Source: Geodermatophilus aquaeductus
GTDB taxonomy: Bacteria > Actinomycetota > Actinomycetes > Mycobacteriales > Geodermatophilaceae
Length of the DNA stretch: 64,000 nucleotides
Direction: 5' to 3'
Assembly: GCF_900182545.1 (NCBI RefSeq)
Contig: NZ_FXTJ01000018.1
Coordinates: 1 to 64,000, forward strand
Shown here: one piece after another, positions 27,040 to 36,162 of the stretch
How positions within the stretch are numbered: the stretch's first letter is position 1
How the letters are laid out: each line of letters begins with the position of its first letter
Position numbers and translations under genes: made by a program
The notes under the pieces: model-generated
Told to the model about the DNA's origin: nothing
The model's input: only the letters and a program-made list of their open reading frames with translations
The model's database searches: none

Positions 27040-27915
27040 GTGATCGCCCTCCCGGTGCGCGGCCCGTTCGACCTCGCGCAGAGCGCCCGCTTCCTCGAGG
27101 GTTTCGCGCCCGCCCGCCATCGCGGCGCACCCGACGGCGTCCTGCGGCTGGCCTGCTGGATCGAGGGCTCGGACACCGCGGCGGGGATCGCCGTCAGCCA
27201 GGACGCCGACGGTGCGGTGCGGCTGCGCGCCGACGCCGGGCCGCCGCGGCTGGCCGAGCAGGTGGCACGGATCCTCGGTCTCGACGTCGACGGCGCGGGC
27301 TTCGCCGGGGTCACCGCGACGGACCCGGTGCTCGCGCCGCTGGCCGCCGCGCGTCCCGGCTTCCGCCCGGTGTCCTTCTGGTCGCCGTACGAGGCCGCGT
27401 GCTGGGCGGTGTTCTCGCAGCGGATCAGCAGGGTCGCGGCGGCCGGGACGAAGGCGCGGATCGCCGAGCGGTTCGGCACGGTCCACGACGTCGACGGGGA
27501 GGCGACGGCCGCGTTCCCCACGCCGTCGCGGCTGGTGGCCGTCGCCGGCGACCTGCCGGTGCCGCCGGTCAAGCAGGAGCGGCTGCGCGGGCTGGCGGAG
27601 GCGGCGCTCGACGGGCGGCTCGACGGCGGCCGGCTGCGGTCGCTGCCGGTGGGGCAGGCGCTGGCCGAGGTGCGCGAGTTGCCCGGGATCGGCCCGTTCT
27701 CCGCCGACCTGGTGGTGGTGCGCGGCGCCGGGGCGCCCGACGTCCTCCCGACCGCGGAGCCGCGGCTGCGCGAGGAGATGGCGCACCGCTACGGCCTGGC
27801 CGACCCCTCGCCGGCGGAGCTGGCGCGGATCGCCGAGGCGTGGCGCCCTTACCGCAGCTGGGCCGCGGTGCTGCTGCGGGCCGCCCACGACGAGCGGACG
27901 GCCCGCGGCCGCTGA
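27040..27915 (+). CDS. AlkA-like HhH-GPD DNA glycosylase
   Basis: 291-residue helix-hairpin-helix glycosylase resembling DNA-3-methyladenine glycosylase II. The fold is recognised from FWSPYEAACWAVFSQRIS and the hairpin LPGIGPFSADLVVVRGAG. In AlkA the catalytic Asp stands after this hairpin; here the aligned residue in DVLPTAEPRL is Glu. That may be a subfamily feature, and activity is uncertain. The GTG at 27040 follows the preceding stop by 33 bp. The gene sits in a repair cluster with nei and lhr. Confidence 0.8.
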   Translation: MIALPVRGPFDLAQSARFLEGFAPARHRGAPDGVLRLACWIEGSDTAAGIAVSQDADGAVRLRADAGPPRLAEQVARILGLDVDGAGFAGVTATDPVLAPLAAARPGFRPVSFWSPYEAACWAVFSQRISRVAAAGTKARIAERFGTVHDVDGEATAAFPTPSRLVAVAGDLPVPPVKQERLRGLAEAALDGRLDGGRLRSLPVGQALAEVRELPGIGPFSADLVVVRGAGAPDVLPTAEPRLREEMAHRYGLADPSPAELARIAEAWRPYRSWAAVLLRAAHDERTARGR

Positions 27916-27916
27916 C

Positions 27917-28777
27917 TCAGTCCAGCGGGCGGACGTCGCTGGCGCTGGTGCCGCGCGCGCCGGAGGTGCGGGTGAACGCGACCCGCTGGCCCTCCTCGAG
28001 CTCGCGGTAGCCGCCGTCGTCGGCGATCTCGGAGAAGTGCACGAAGACGTCGTCGCCGCCGTCGTCGGGGGTGATGAAGCCGAAGCCCTTGTCCGCGTTG
28101 AACCACTGCACGGTGCCCTGGGCGTCCCCACCGGCGTCCCCACCGGAGTCGCCCCGGGGAGCGCGGGCCGGGCGCTGGTCGCGGCCGCCCCGGTCGTCGC
28201 GCCGGTCGTCCCTGCGGTCGTCACGGCGCTCGCGGGGCGCGGGGCGGTCGGCGCCGCGGCGCGGCAGCGAGGGCAGCAGGCGCACGCCGTCCGCCTGCAG
28301 CCCGCGCGGGCCCTCGACCAGCTCGAACTCGACCCGGTCGCCCTCCTCGAGGTCGCCGCCGCGAGCCACCGCGGAGACGTGCACGAAGACGTCCTCGGGG
28401 ACGATGAAGCCGAAGCCGCGGTCGGCGTCGTAGCGGGCGACGGTGCCCTGGATCACCAGGCCGCGCGGAGCCCGTGCGCCCCGGCCTCGGTCGTCGCGGC
28501 CGCCCCGGTCCTCCCGGCCGCCGCGGTCGTCCCGGCCACCCCGGTCGTCGCGTCCGCCGCGCGGAGCGCCGCCGACCGGGCGCACCCGGTCGGCCTGCGG
28601 GCCGCGCGGTCCCTCGGTGGCGTCGAAGTCGACGCTCTGGCCCTCCTGGAGGGTCCGGAAGCCACCGGTGTCCTCGATGGCCGAGAAGTGGACGAAGACG
28701 TCGTCCCCGCCGTCCTGCGGCTCGATGAACCCGAAGCCCTTGTCCGCGTCGAACCAGCGGACCGTTCCGGCTGCCAT
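27917..28777 (-). CDS. Triple cold-shock-domain protein with RDD/RGG linkers
   Basis: 286-residue protein holding three complete cold-shock domains at about 3-68, 109-168 and 220-285. Each has RNP1 (KGFGFI, RGFGFI, KGFGFI) and RNP2 (VFVHF or VFVHV). The linkers 69-108 and 169-219 are charged low-complexity: GGRDDR-type repeats in the first, [12 protein letters not shown] in the second. Bacterial cold-shock proteins are normally one domain of about 70 residues. The middle domain lacks the usual DDGG-type loop. A role in RNA binding or condensation is inferred only. The ATG has a GAGGGA ribosome-binding site, and TACCGT at 28814-28819 is a likely -10, giving a leader of about 30 nt. Confidence 0.92.
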   Translation of the reverse strand: MAAGTVRWFDADKGFGFIEPQDGGDDVFVHFSAIEDTGGFRTLQEGQSVDFDATEGPRGPQADRVRPVGGAPRGGRDDRGGRDDRGGREDRGGRDDRGRGARAPRGLVIQGTVARYDADRGFGFIVPEDVFVHVSAVARGGDLEEGDRVEFELVEGPRGLQADGVRLLPSLPRRGADRPAPRERRDDRRDDRRDDRGGRDQRPARAPRGDSGGDAGGDAQGTVQWFNADKGFGFITPDDGGDDVFVHFSEIADDGGYRELEEGQRVAFTRTSGARGTSASDVRPLD

Positions 28778-28860
28778 GTCAGTTCCCTCTATCCCTCGTC
28801 ACTGCGACGGTCCACGGTACGCGGGCGCCCGGCACCCCCGGCGGGGTCAGCCGCAGGAGC

Positions 28861-31800
28861 TCATCCCCGCAGGCGCAGCCCGCGCGGGGTGGCGGCGAAA
28901 CCGGCGGCCTGCAGCGCGGACGACAGCGGGGTGTCCTCGTGCACCGAGGCGCCGTCGGCCTTCTGCACCACCATCCGGCCCAGCGCCCCCGCGGCGACGG
29001 CGCCCGACAGCGCGGTGGCCGCCTCCTTGAGCGTGGTCTCGTCCTCGGTCCACGACAGCAGCGACTTGCCGCCCCGCTCGACGTAGAGCACCAGCTCGCC
29101 GTCGACCAGGACGACCAGGGCACCGGCCTTGCGCCCGGCGCGGTGGCCGGTGGCCCGCCGGCTGCCGGTGCCCTCGCCGACGTCGACGGCCACCTGGTCG
29201 GCGGACCCGCCGTCGGTCGGGCCGCCGCGGTCGGGCCAGGGGAGAGCGGCGCCGTAGACGTTGGCCGGGTCGGTGGCCGCGAGCACCACCGCGCCCTCGG
29301 GCGGGCGGTCGGGGGTGGCGAAGGCGCGCAGCCGGTCGACCGAGCCGACCGTGCCGAACTGCGCGGCGCCCAGCGTCTCCACGAAGTAGCCCCGCCGCGC
29401 CCGGTTGTTCTCCTCGAACGCCCGCAGCACCGGGTAGACCGCGGAGAAGCCGCCGGGCACCTGCTCGGCCATGACCGCGCCGCGGGTGAGCACGCCGTGC
29501 CGCTCGAGCAGCGCCTCGGCGCGCGCGGTGGTGCGCCGGGTGGGGTTGGCCTCGCGCTCGGGCAGCCGGGACCAGCGGCCGGCGACGGTGGGCGGCCCGG
29601 TGCGGGTGGGCATGGCCGGGCGGCCGAGCCGGGCGCGGCCGTAGCGGGGACGGTCGACGCGGGCGCGTGGCGGCGCAGGCGCCCGCTTGTGCGTGCCGCC
29701 GCCGGCCAGCCGGGTACGCAGCGGCGCGAGGGTGTCGTTGGTGAGCAGGCCGGCCCACACCAGGTCCCACACGACGTCGGCCAGCGCGGTGTCGTCGGTG
29801 GCGCCGATGAGGTCGGACAGCCCGCGGAAGAAGACCGCCTGCCCGGCGCCGAGCTGCTCGAGCACGGCGAACGCGACGCCGCCCTCGGTGCCGTCTCCCC
29901 ACCCGCCCGGCTCGACCGGGTCGGGCAGCAGCAGCGGCGCCAGGTCTGCGGGGACCAGGCTCACCCAGCCGTCGCCGCCGGGCAGCCCGCCGGCGCCGGC
30001 CCACAGCACCTCACCGGCGCTGGTCAGCTCGTCGAGCATCGCGGGGCGGTAGTCGCGCACCCGGCTGGGCAGGACCAGCGACTCCAGCGCGCTGGCCGGC
30101 ACCAGCGCCCCGGCCAGCTGCTCGACGACGGCCAGGACGCCGTCGACCCCGCGCATGCGGCTGCCCACCGACTGCCAGGACGGGGTGAACCGCGCCAGCG
30201 TGCCGATCGGGACCGGCTCGACCTCCTGCCGGAGCTTGGCCAGGCTGCGGCGGCGGACCGAGCGCAGCACCTCGGCGTCGCACCACTCCTGGCCGGTGCC
30301 GCCGGGCCGGAACTCGCCGGTGACCAGCCGGCCGGTGCCGACCAGCCGCTGCAGCGTCGCGGTGACGATGGCGATGCCCAGCCCGAGCCGTGCGGCGACC
30401 TCGGCCGGCTGGAAGGGGCCGTGGGTGCGCGCGTAGCGGCCGACCAGGTCGCCGAGCGGGTCGGCGACCGGCTCGGTGAACGCCTCGGGCACGCCGACGG
30501 GCAGGGCCGTGCCGAGCGCGTCGCGCAGCCGGCCGGCGTCCTCGATGGCGACGTGGCGCTCCTCGCCGGCGATCCGCACGACGATGGCCCGCCGCGAGGC
30601 GACCAGCTCCTCCAGCCATGCCGCCGGCACGCCGCGCAGCGCCGCCTCGGCGGGGGTGAGGTCGCCGAGGCCGCGCAGCAGGTCCGAGGCGCCGTCGACG
30701 TCGCGCGGGTGGCGCTCGGCCGGCAGCCGCTGCAGCTCCCGCTCGACCTCGGCGAGCGCCTCGGCGTCGAGCAGCTCGCGCAGCTCCGAGCGGCCGAGCA
30801 GCTCGGCGAGCAGGCCGGTGTCGAGCGCCAGCGCCTGCGCCCGCCGCTCGGCCAGCGGGGCGTCGCCCTCGTAGAGGAACTGCCCGACGTAGCCGAACAG
30901 CAGCGACTGGGCGAACGGCGAGGCGGCCTGGGTCTGCACGTCGACCACGCGCACGCGGCGAGAGCGGACGTCGCGCATCAGCTCGACCAGGCCGGGGACG
31001 TCGTACACGTCCTGCAGCACCTCGCGCGCGGCCTCCAGCGTGATGGGGAACGCGGAGAACTCGCTGGCCACGCTGAGCAGCTGGGCGGCGCGCTGGCGCT
31101 GCTGCCACAGCGGCGTGCGGCGGCGCGGGTCGCGGCGGGGGAGCAGCAGCGCGCGGGCGGCGCACTCGCGGAACCGGCTGGCGAACAGTGCCGAGCTGCC
31201 GACCTCCGCGGTCACCTCCCGCTCGACGTCGTCGGGGTCGAGGACGGCCAGGTCGGCCTCGGGCGGCTCGCCGGTGGTGTCGGGCAGCCGCAGCACGATG
31301 CCGTCGTCGGAGTGCATCGAGGCGACGTCGACGCCGTAGCGCTCGCGCAGCCGCGCGGCCAGCACCAGCGCCCACGGGGCGTTGACCTGCGCGCCGAAGG
31401 GGGAGTGCACGACCAGCCGCCAGTCGCCGAGCTCGTCGCGGAACCGCTCGACCAGCAGCGTCCGGTCGTCGGGGAGGTGGCCGGTGGCCGCCTTCTGCTC
31501 GGCGAGGTAGGCGAGCAGGTTGGCCGCACCCCAGTCGTCCAGCCCGGCGGCCTGCGCGCGCTCGCGGCCCCTCTCCGGCGTTGCCGAGCCGACCTCGCGC
31601 AGGAACGCGCCGAGCGCCCGGCCCAGCTCCAGCGGCCGGCCGGGGGCGTCGCCGTGCCAGAACGGCATCTTCCCGGGCTGGCCGGGGGCGGGGGAGACCA
31701 GCACGCGGTCGTGGGTGATCTCCTCGATCCGCCACGACGACGACCCGAGCAGGAAGACGTCGCCCACCCGCGACTCGTAGACCATCTCCTCGTCGAGCTC

Positions 31801-33477
31801 GCCGACCCGGCGCCCGCCGGCCCCCTCGCCGCCGACGAGGAAGACGCCGAAGAGCCCGCGGTCGGGGATGGTGCCGCCGCTGGTGACCGCCAGCCGCTGG
31901 GCGCCGCTGCGGGCGGTGAGGGTGTCGGTGACCCGGTCCCAGGTCAGCCGCGGTCGCAGCTCGGCGAACGCGTCGGAGGGATAGCGGCCGGCCAGCATGT
32001 CGAGGACGGCGTGCAGCGCGGAGTCGGGCAGGCCGGAGAACGGCGCCGACCGGCGGACCAGCGCGCCGACCTCCTCGACCGTGCGCGGGCCCTCGGACAC
32101 GATCGCCACGATCTGCTGGGCGAGCACGTCGAGCGGGTTGCGCAGGTAGCGGATGGACTCGATGGCGCCGGCCTGCATCCGCTCGGCCACCAGCGCGCAC
32201 TGCACGAGGTCGCCGCGGTACTTGGGGAACAGCACGCCGCGGCTGATGGCGCCCACCTGGTGCCCGGCGCGGCCGACCCGCTGCAGGCCCGCGGCCACGG
32301 TGGGCGGCGCCTCGACCTGGACGACGAGGTCGACCGACCCCATGTCGATCCCGAGCTCCAGCGACGACGTCGCCACCACCGCCGGCAACCGGCCGGACTT
32401 CAGCGCCTCCTCGACGACGGCGCGCTGCTCGCGGGACACCGATCCGTGGTGCGCGGCGGCGACCGGCTGCCAGCCCTCGGGCGTGCCCCCGCCGGAGCCG
32501 GCCTGGGCCATGAGCGCCGCGGCGTTGGTGCCCGGGGGCACGACCTCGCCGGTGGTGCGCTCGTAGGACATCTCGTTGAGCCGGCTGGTGAGCCGCTCGG
32601 CCAGCCGCCGGGAGTTGGCGAACACGATCGTGCTGCGGTGCGCCTCGACGAGGTCGAGCACCCGCTCCTCGACCGCCGGCCAGATCGACGTCCGCGGCTG
32701 GTCGCCGGCCGCCGAGCCCTCCAGCTCGCCGGTCGGCTGGCCGAGTGCGCTCATGTCCTCGACCGGGACGACGACCGACAGGTCCCACTGCTTCACCGAC
32801 GTCGGCTGCACGACCTGCACCGGGCGGCCGCCGGCGAGGAAGGTGGCGACCTCCTCGATGGGGCGCACCGTGGCCGACAGGCCGATCCGCTGCGCAGGCC
32901 GCTCGAGCAGCTCGTCGAGCCGGTCGAGGGACACCGCCATGTGCGCGCCGCGCTTGCTGTCGGCGACGGCGTGCACCTCGTCGACGATCACCGTCTCCAC
33001 ACCGCGCAGCGCCTCCCGCGCGGAGCTGGTCAGCATGAGGAACAGCGACTCGGGCGTGGTGATGAGGATGTCGGTGGGCCGGCGGGTGAACGCCCGCCTC
33101 TCGTCGGCCGGGGTGTCGCCGGAACGGATGCCCACGGTGGTCTCCGGCCGCGGCAGGCCCAGCCGCATCGCGGCCTGGCCGATGCCGGCCAGCGGCGCGC
33201 GCAGGTTGCGCTCGACGTCGACGGCCAGCGCCTTGAGCGGGGAGACGTAGAGGACGCGGCAGCGGCGGCTCTCGTCGACCGGCGCGGTGCTGGCCAGCCG
33301 GTCGAGCGACCACAGGAAGGCCGCCAGCGTCTTGCCCGACCCGGTGGGGGCGACGACGAGGGCGTGCTCGCCGCTGCTGATCGCCTGCCAGGCGCCCTCC
33401 TGGGCGGCCGTGGGCTCGGCGAAGGCGCCGGTGAACCACGCGCGCGTGGGCGCGGAGAACCGGTCGAGAGCGGGCAC
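28861..33477 (-). CDS. lhr: Lhr family ATP-dependent helicase
   Basis: 1538-residue superfamily 2 helicase of the full-length Lhr class. Motif I is APTGSGKT (44-50), motif II DEVHAVAD, motif III LSATVRP, and QRVGRAGHQ is motif VI. The Lhr core with its WH and beta-barrel domains is followed by the long C-terminal domain typical of mycobacterial Lhr (about 1500 residues). Such enzymes translocate 3'-5' on single-stranded DNA and unwind RNA:DNA hybrids. The GTG at 33477 is supported by conserved PALDRFSAPTRAWF; GAGACT lies 6 nt upstream. It is divergent from the acyl-CoA dehydrogenase gene. Confidence 0.95.
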   Translation of the reverse strand: MPALDRFSAPTRAWFTGAFAEPTAAQEGAWQAISSGEHALVVAPTGSGKTLAAFLWSLDRLASTAPVDESRRCRVLYVSPLKALAVDVERNLRAPLAGIGQAAMRLGLPRPETTVGIRSGDTPADERRAFTRRPTDILITTPESLFLMLTSSAREALRGVETVIVDEVHAVADSKRGAHMAVSLDRLDELLERPAQRIGLSATVRPIEEVATFLAGGRPVQVVQPTSVKQWDLSVVVPVEDMSALGQPTGELEGSAAGDQPRTSIWPAVEERVLDLVEAHRSTIVFANSRRLAERLTSRLNEMSYERTTGEVVPPGTNAAALMAQAGSGGGTPEGWQPVAAAHHGSVSREQRAVVEEALKSGRLPAVVATSSLELGIDMGSVDLVVQVEAPPTVAAGLQRVGRAGHQVGAISRGVLFPKYRGDLVQCALVAERMQAGAIESIRYLRNPLDVLAQQIVAIVSEGPRTVEEVGALVRRSAPFSGLPDSALHAVLDMLAGRYPSDAFAELRPRLTWDRVTDTLTARSGAQRLAVTSGGTIPDRGLFGVFLVGGEGAGGRRVGELDEEMVYESRVGDVFLLGSSSWRIEEITHDRVLVSPAPGQPGKMPFWHGDAPGRPLELGRALGAFLREVGSATPERGRERAQAAGLDDWGAANLLAYLAEQKAATGHLPDDRTLLVERFRDELGDWRLVVHSPFGAQVNAPWALVLAARLRERYGVDVASMHSDDGIVLRLPDTTGEPPEADLAVLDPDDVEREVTAEVGSSALFASRFRECAARALLLPRRDPRRRTPLWQQRQRAAQLLSVASEFSAFPITLEAAREVLQDVYDVPGLVELMRDVRSRRVRVVDVQTQAASPFAQSLLFGYVGQFLYEGDAPLAERRAQALALDTGLLAELLGRSELRELLDAEALAEVERELQRLPAERHPRDVDGASDLLRGLGDLTPAEAALRGVPAAWLEELVASRRAIVVRIAGEERHVAIEDAGRLRDALGTALPVGVPEAFTEPVADPLGDLVGRYARTHGPFQPAEVAARLGLGIAIVTATLQRLVGTGRLVTGEFRPGGTGQEWCDAEVLRSVRRRSLAKLRQEVEPVPIGTLARFTPSWQSVGSRMRGVDGVLAVVEQLAGALVPASALESLVLPSRVRDYRPAMLDELTSAGEVLWAGAGGLPGGDGWVSLVPADLAPLLLPDPVEPGGWGDGTEGGVAFAVLEQLGAGQAVFFRGLSDLIGATDDTALADVVWDLVWAGLLTNDTLAPLRTRLAGGGTHKRAPAPPRARVDRPRYGRARLGRPAMPTRTGPPTVAGRWSRLPEREANPTRRTTARAEALLERHGVLTRGAVMAEQVPGGFSAVYPVLRAFEENNRARRGYFVETLGAAQFGTVGSVDRLRAFATPDRPPEGAVVLAATDPANVYGAALPWPDRGGPTDGGSADQVAVDVGEGTGSRRATGHRAGRKAGALVVLVDGELVLYVERGGKSLLSWTEDETTLKEAATALSGAVAAGALGRMVVQKADGASVHEDTPLSSALQAAGFAATPRGLRLRG

Positions 33478-33579
33478 GTCCCCAGTCTCCCCGCGGGTAC
33501 GACAGTCCGCTGGCCTGCGCGTACGCCCACGGCGGATCGGTCCCCCGATCCGGGGGTGGCGTGCGGCACACTGCCGGGC

Positions 33580-34725
33580 ATGCGCCACTCGCTCTACGAG
33601 GCCGAGCACGAGGACCTCCGCCGGACCGTCCGCACCTTCCTGGAGAAGGAGGTCGCCCCCTTCCACGCCCAGTGGGAGCGCGACGGCGTCGTCCCGCGCG
33701 ACGTGTGGCTCTCCGGCGGCGAGCAGGGCCTGCTCGGTTTCGACATCGACGAGCGCTTCGGCGGCGGGGGCGTCCGCGACTTCCGCTACAACGCCGTCCT
33801 CGACGAGGAGGTCACCCGGGTCGGCGCCAGCGGCCTGGGCTTCGGCCTGCACAACGACGTCGTCGCGCCCTACCTGCGCGACCTGTGCACCGAGGAGCAG
33901 GCGGCGCGCTGGCTGCCCGGCTTCTGCCGCGGCGAGCTGATCACGGCCATCGCGATGACCGAGCCGGGCACCGGCAGCGACCTGCAGTCGATCCGCACCA
34001 CCGCACGCCGCGACGGCGACTCGTGGGTGCTCAGCGGCGCCAAGACGTTCATCACCAACGGCATCAACGCCGACCTGGTCATCGTCGTGGCGCGCACCGA
34101 CCCCGACGCCCCCGGCTCGCGCGGCACCAGCCTGCTCGTCGTCGAGCGCGGCATGCACGGGTTCACCCGCGGCCGCAACCTCGACAAGGTGGGCCTCAAG
34201 GCCCAGGACACCGCCGAGCTGTTCTTCGACGAGGTCCGCGTGCCCGCGGAGAACCTGCTCGGCACGGAGAACCGCGGTTTCGCCCACCTGATGGAGAACC
34301 TGCCGCAGGAGCGGCTGTCGATCGCGGTGGGCGCGGTGGCCGCCTGCGAGACGGTGCTCGCCCAGACCCGGGAGTACGTGACCGGCCGGACCGCCTTCGG
34401 CCGGCCGGTGGGCAGCTTCCAGAACAGCCGGTTCGTCCTCGCCGAGCTGCACACCGAGACGACGATCGCGCGGACCTTCGTCGACGAGTGCGTGCGCCAG
34501 CTGGGCACCGGCGAGCTGACCGCCGTCGACGCCGCCATGGCCAAGTACTGGACGAGCGAGCTGCAGAACAAGGTCGCCGACCGCTGCCTGCAGCTGCACG
34601 GCGGCTACGGCTACATGGACGAGTACCCGGTGTCGAAGGCCTGGCGCGACGCCCGCGTGCAGTCGATCTACGGCGGCACCAACGAGATCATGCGCGAGAT
34701 CATCGGCCGGTCGCTGGGCCTGTGA
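33580..34725 (+). CDS. Acyl-CoA dehydrogenase
   Basis: 381-residue FAD enzyme that introduces the alpha,beta double bond in acyl-CoA. Signatures are AIAMTEPGTGSDLQSI, SGAKTFITNG, the FAD-contact AFGRPVGSFQN and LQLHGGYGYMDEYPV. The catalytic base is E369 in YGGTNEIMREIIGRSLGL. The length is typical. The ATG at 33580 has no ribosome-binding site; CACACT lies 7 nt upstream. The MFS gene begins 7 bp after the stop, so the two are likely co-transcribed. Chain-length preference cannot be told. Confidence 0.94.
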   Translation: MRHSLYEAEHEDLRRTVRTFLEKEVAPFHAQWERDGVVPRDVWLSGGEQGLLGFDIDERFGGGGVRDFRYNAVLDEEVTRVGASGLGFGLHNDVVAPYLRDLCTEEQAARWLPGFCRGELITAIAMTEPGTGSDLQSIRTTARRDGDSWVLSGAKTFITNGINADLVIVVARTDPDAPGSRGTSLLVVERGMHGFTRGRNLDKVGLKAQDTAELFFDEVRVPAENLLGTENRGFAHLMENLPQERLSIAVGAVAACETVLAQTREYVTGRTAFGRPVGSFQNSRFVLAELHTETTIARTFVDECVRQLGTGELTAVDAAMAKYWTSELQNKVADRCLQLHGGYGYMDEYPVSKAWRDARVQSIYGGTNEIMREIIGRSLGL

Positions 34726-34732
34726 GGGTGTC

Positions 34733-35989
34733 GTGACCACGGAGGTCCCGGCCGCCCTCGACGTCGAGCGGGTCCAGCGGCGCACGGTCGGCGTGCTCTC
34801 CGGCGCCGTCGCGCTGGCCGGGCTGGGCGTCACGGTCGGGATCACCGTGGGCGGCCTGCTCGCCCGCGAGGTCGCCGGCAGCGACGCCGCGGCCGGCCTC
34901 GGGCAGACGGCGGGCGTGCTGGGCGCCGCGGTCCTCGCCGTCCCGCTCGCGCGGCTGTCCGACCGCGCCGGGCGGCGGACCGGGCTCGCCGCCGGGTACG
35001 CCGTCGCGGTCGGCGGGGCGGCGCTCACCGTCGTCGCGGCGGCGCTGTCGTCGCTGCCGCTGCTGCTGGTCGGGCTCTTCGCCTTCGGGGCCTCCACCGC
35101 GTGCGGCCTGCAGGCGCGCTACGCCGCCGCCGACCTCGCCGCCCCCGAGCGCCGCGGGCGGGCGCTGTCGCTCGTGGTGTGGGCGACGACGATCGGCTCG
35201 GTCCTCGGTCCGAACCTCGCCGCACCGGGAGCGGACCTCGGCCGAGCGCTCGGCCTGCCCGCGCTCGGCGGCGGCTTCGCCGTGTCGGTCGCCGTGTTCG
35301 CCGTCGTCGCGGCGGGCCTGTGGCTGGCGCTGCGCCCCGACCCGCTGCTCCTGGCCCGGCGGCTGCGCGACGGCACCGGCCCGGCGCCCGTCCGCCCGCG
35401 CCGGGCCACCCGGGCGGCGCTGGCCGCGGTGTGGGCCGACCCCGGCGGCCGCCTGGGCCTGGTCGCCGTCGTGGTCTCCCACGCGGTGATGGTCGGCGTG
35501 ATGGTCATGACCCCGGTGCACATGGGCCACGCCGGCGGGCACGACGACGGGACGACGCTGCGGCTGGTCGGCCTGGTCATCAGCGTCCACGTGGCCGGGA
35601 TGTACCTGTTCAGCCCGCTCGTCGGCCTGCTCGCCGACCGCGTCGGACGGCGCGCGACGGTCGCCGTCGGGGGCCTGCTGCTCCTCGCGGCCGCCGGCAT
35701 CGCGGGCACCGCACCGCCGGAGGCCGCCGGGCGGCTCGGCGCCGGCCTGCTGCTGCTCGGGCTCGGCTGGTCGTGCGGGCTGATCGCGGGCTCCACGCTG
35801 GTCACCGAGTCGGTGTCCGGGGACGTGCGGCCCACCGCGCAGGGCGGCACCGACCTGCTGATGGGCCTGGGGGCCGCGGTCGCGGGCGCCCTCGGCGGGC
35901 CGCTGCTGGCCCTCGGCGGCTTCGGCCTGGTGGCCGGGGTGTCGGCGGCCCTGGTGGTACCGCTGGCGCTGGTGTGGGCCCGGCGCTGA
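34733..35989 (+). CDS. MFS transporter
   Basis: 418-residue membrane protein with about twelve hydrophobic segments and the loop 2-3 motif LARLSDRAGRRTGLA, repeated in the second half as LLADRVGRRATVA. A conserved segment HMGHAGGHDDGTT lies in an exposed loop and may bind metal. The substrate is unknown. GTG start, 7 bp after the acyl-CoA dehydrogenase. It converges on the 36-residue gene. Confidence 0.9.
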   Translation: MTTEVPAALDVERVQRRTVGVLSGAVALAGLGVTVGITVGGLLAREVAGSDAAAGLGQTAGVLGAAVLAVPLARLSDRAGRRTGLAAGYAVAVGGAALTVVAAALSSLPLLLVGLFAFGASTACGLQARYAAADLAAPERRGRALSLVVWATTIGSVLGPNLAAPGADLGRALGLPALGGGFAVSVAVFAVVAAGLWLALRPDPLLLARRLRDGTGPAPVRPRRATRAALAAVWADPGGRLGLVAVVVSHAVMVGVMVMTPVHMGHAGGHDDGTTLRLVGLVISVHVAGMYLFSPLVGLLADRVGRRATVAVGGLLLLAAAGIAGTAPPEAAGRLGAGLLLLGLGWSCGLIAGSTLVTESVSGDVRPTAQGGTDLLMGLGAAVAGALGGPLLALGGFGLVAGVSAALVVPLALVWARR

Positions 35990-35993
35990 CCGC

Positions 35994-36104
35994 TCAGCGG
36001 CCGCGCATGTTGCGCCACAGCAGCACGAGGGTGACCACCAGGCACAGCGCGATGCCGATCTCGAGGACGACGTCCCAGGTCGACGAGCCCGTGGTGGGGA
36101 ACAC
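35994..36104 (-). CDS. 36-residue single-span membrane protein
   Basis: A short gene from the GTG at 36104 to the TGA at 35994. The product starts MFPTTGSSTWDVVLEIG, then runs through one hydrophobic helix (IALCLVVTLVLLW) to a basic tail RNMRGR, so the N-terminus is probably outside. Support comes from TAGGCT exactly 6 nt upstream of the GTG, the leaderless arrangement used by many genes in this window, and from its tight fit between the MFS stop and the marR promoter. It is not recognised as a known family. The position opposite marR suggests control by that regulator. Confidence 0.65.
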   Translation of the reverse strand: MFPTTGSSTWDVVLEIGIALCLVVTLVLLWRNMRGR

Positions 36105-36110
36105 GGCGCC

Positions 36111-36116
36111 AGCCTA
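36111..36116 (-). promoter_or_regulatory. -10 box of the 36-residue gene
   Basis: TAGGCT on the minus strand, 6 nt before the GTG. The matching -35 region (about 36134-36139) falls inside the palindrome upstream of marR. Confidence 0.55.
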
Positions 36117-36124
36117 GGCCGTCC

Positions 36125-36146
36125 TATATCGTGAAGTTACTTCACG
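36125..36146 (+). promoter_or_regulatory. marR promoter with palindromic operator
   Basis: TATATC (36125-36130) is a -10-like box. It runs directly into a 17-bp perfect palindrome, CGTGAAGT-T-ACTTCACG (36130-36146), that would cover the transcription start. Size, symmetry and place fit autoregulation by a MarR dimer. Confidence 0.65.
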
Positions 36147-36162
36147 GTGTAGGAGGTTCACG

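Noticed and set aside
28939..33579. Long plus-strand open frame running through lhr into the acyl-CoA dehydrogenase gene
   Set aside because: Only the part from 33580 is real; the rest is antisense to the motif-rich lhr gene.
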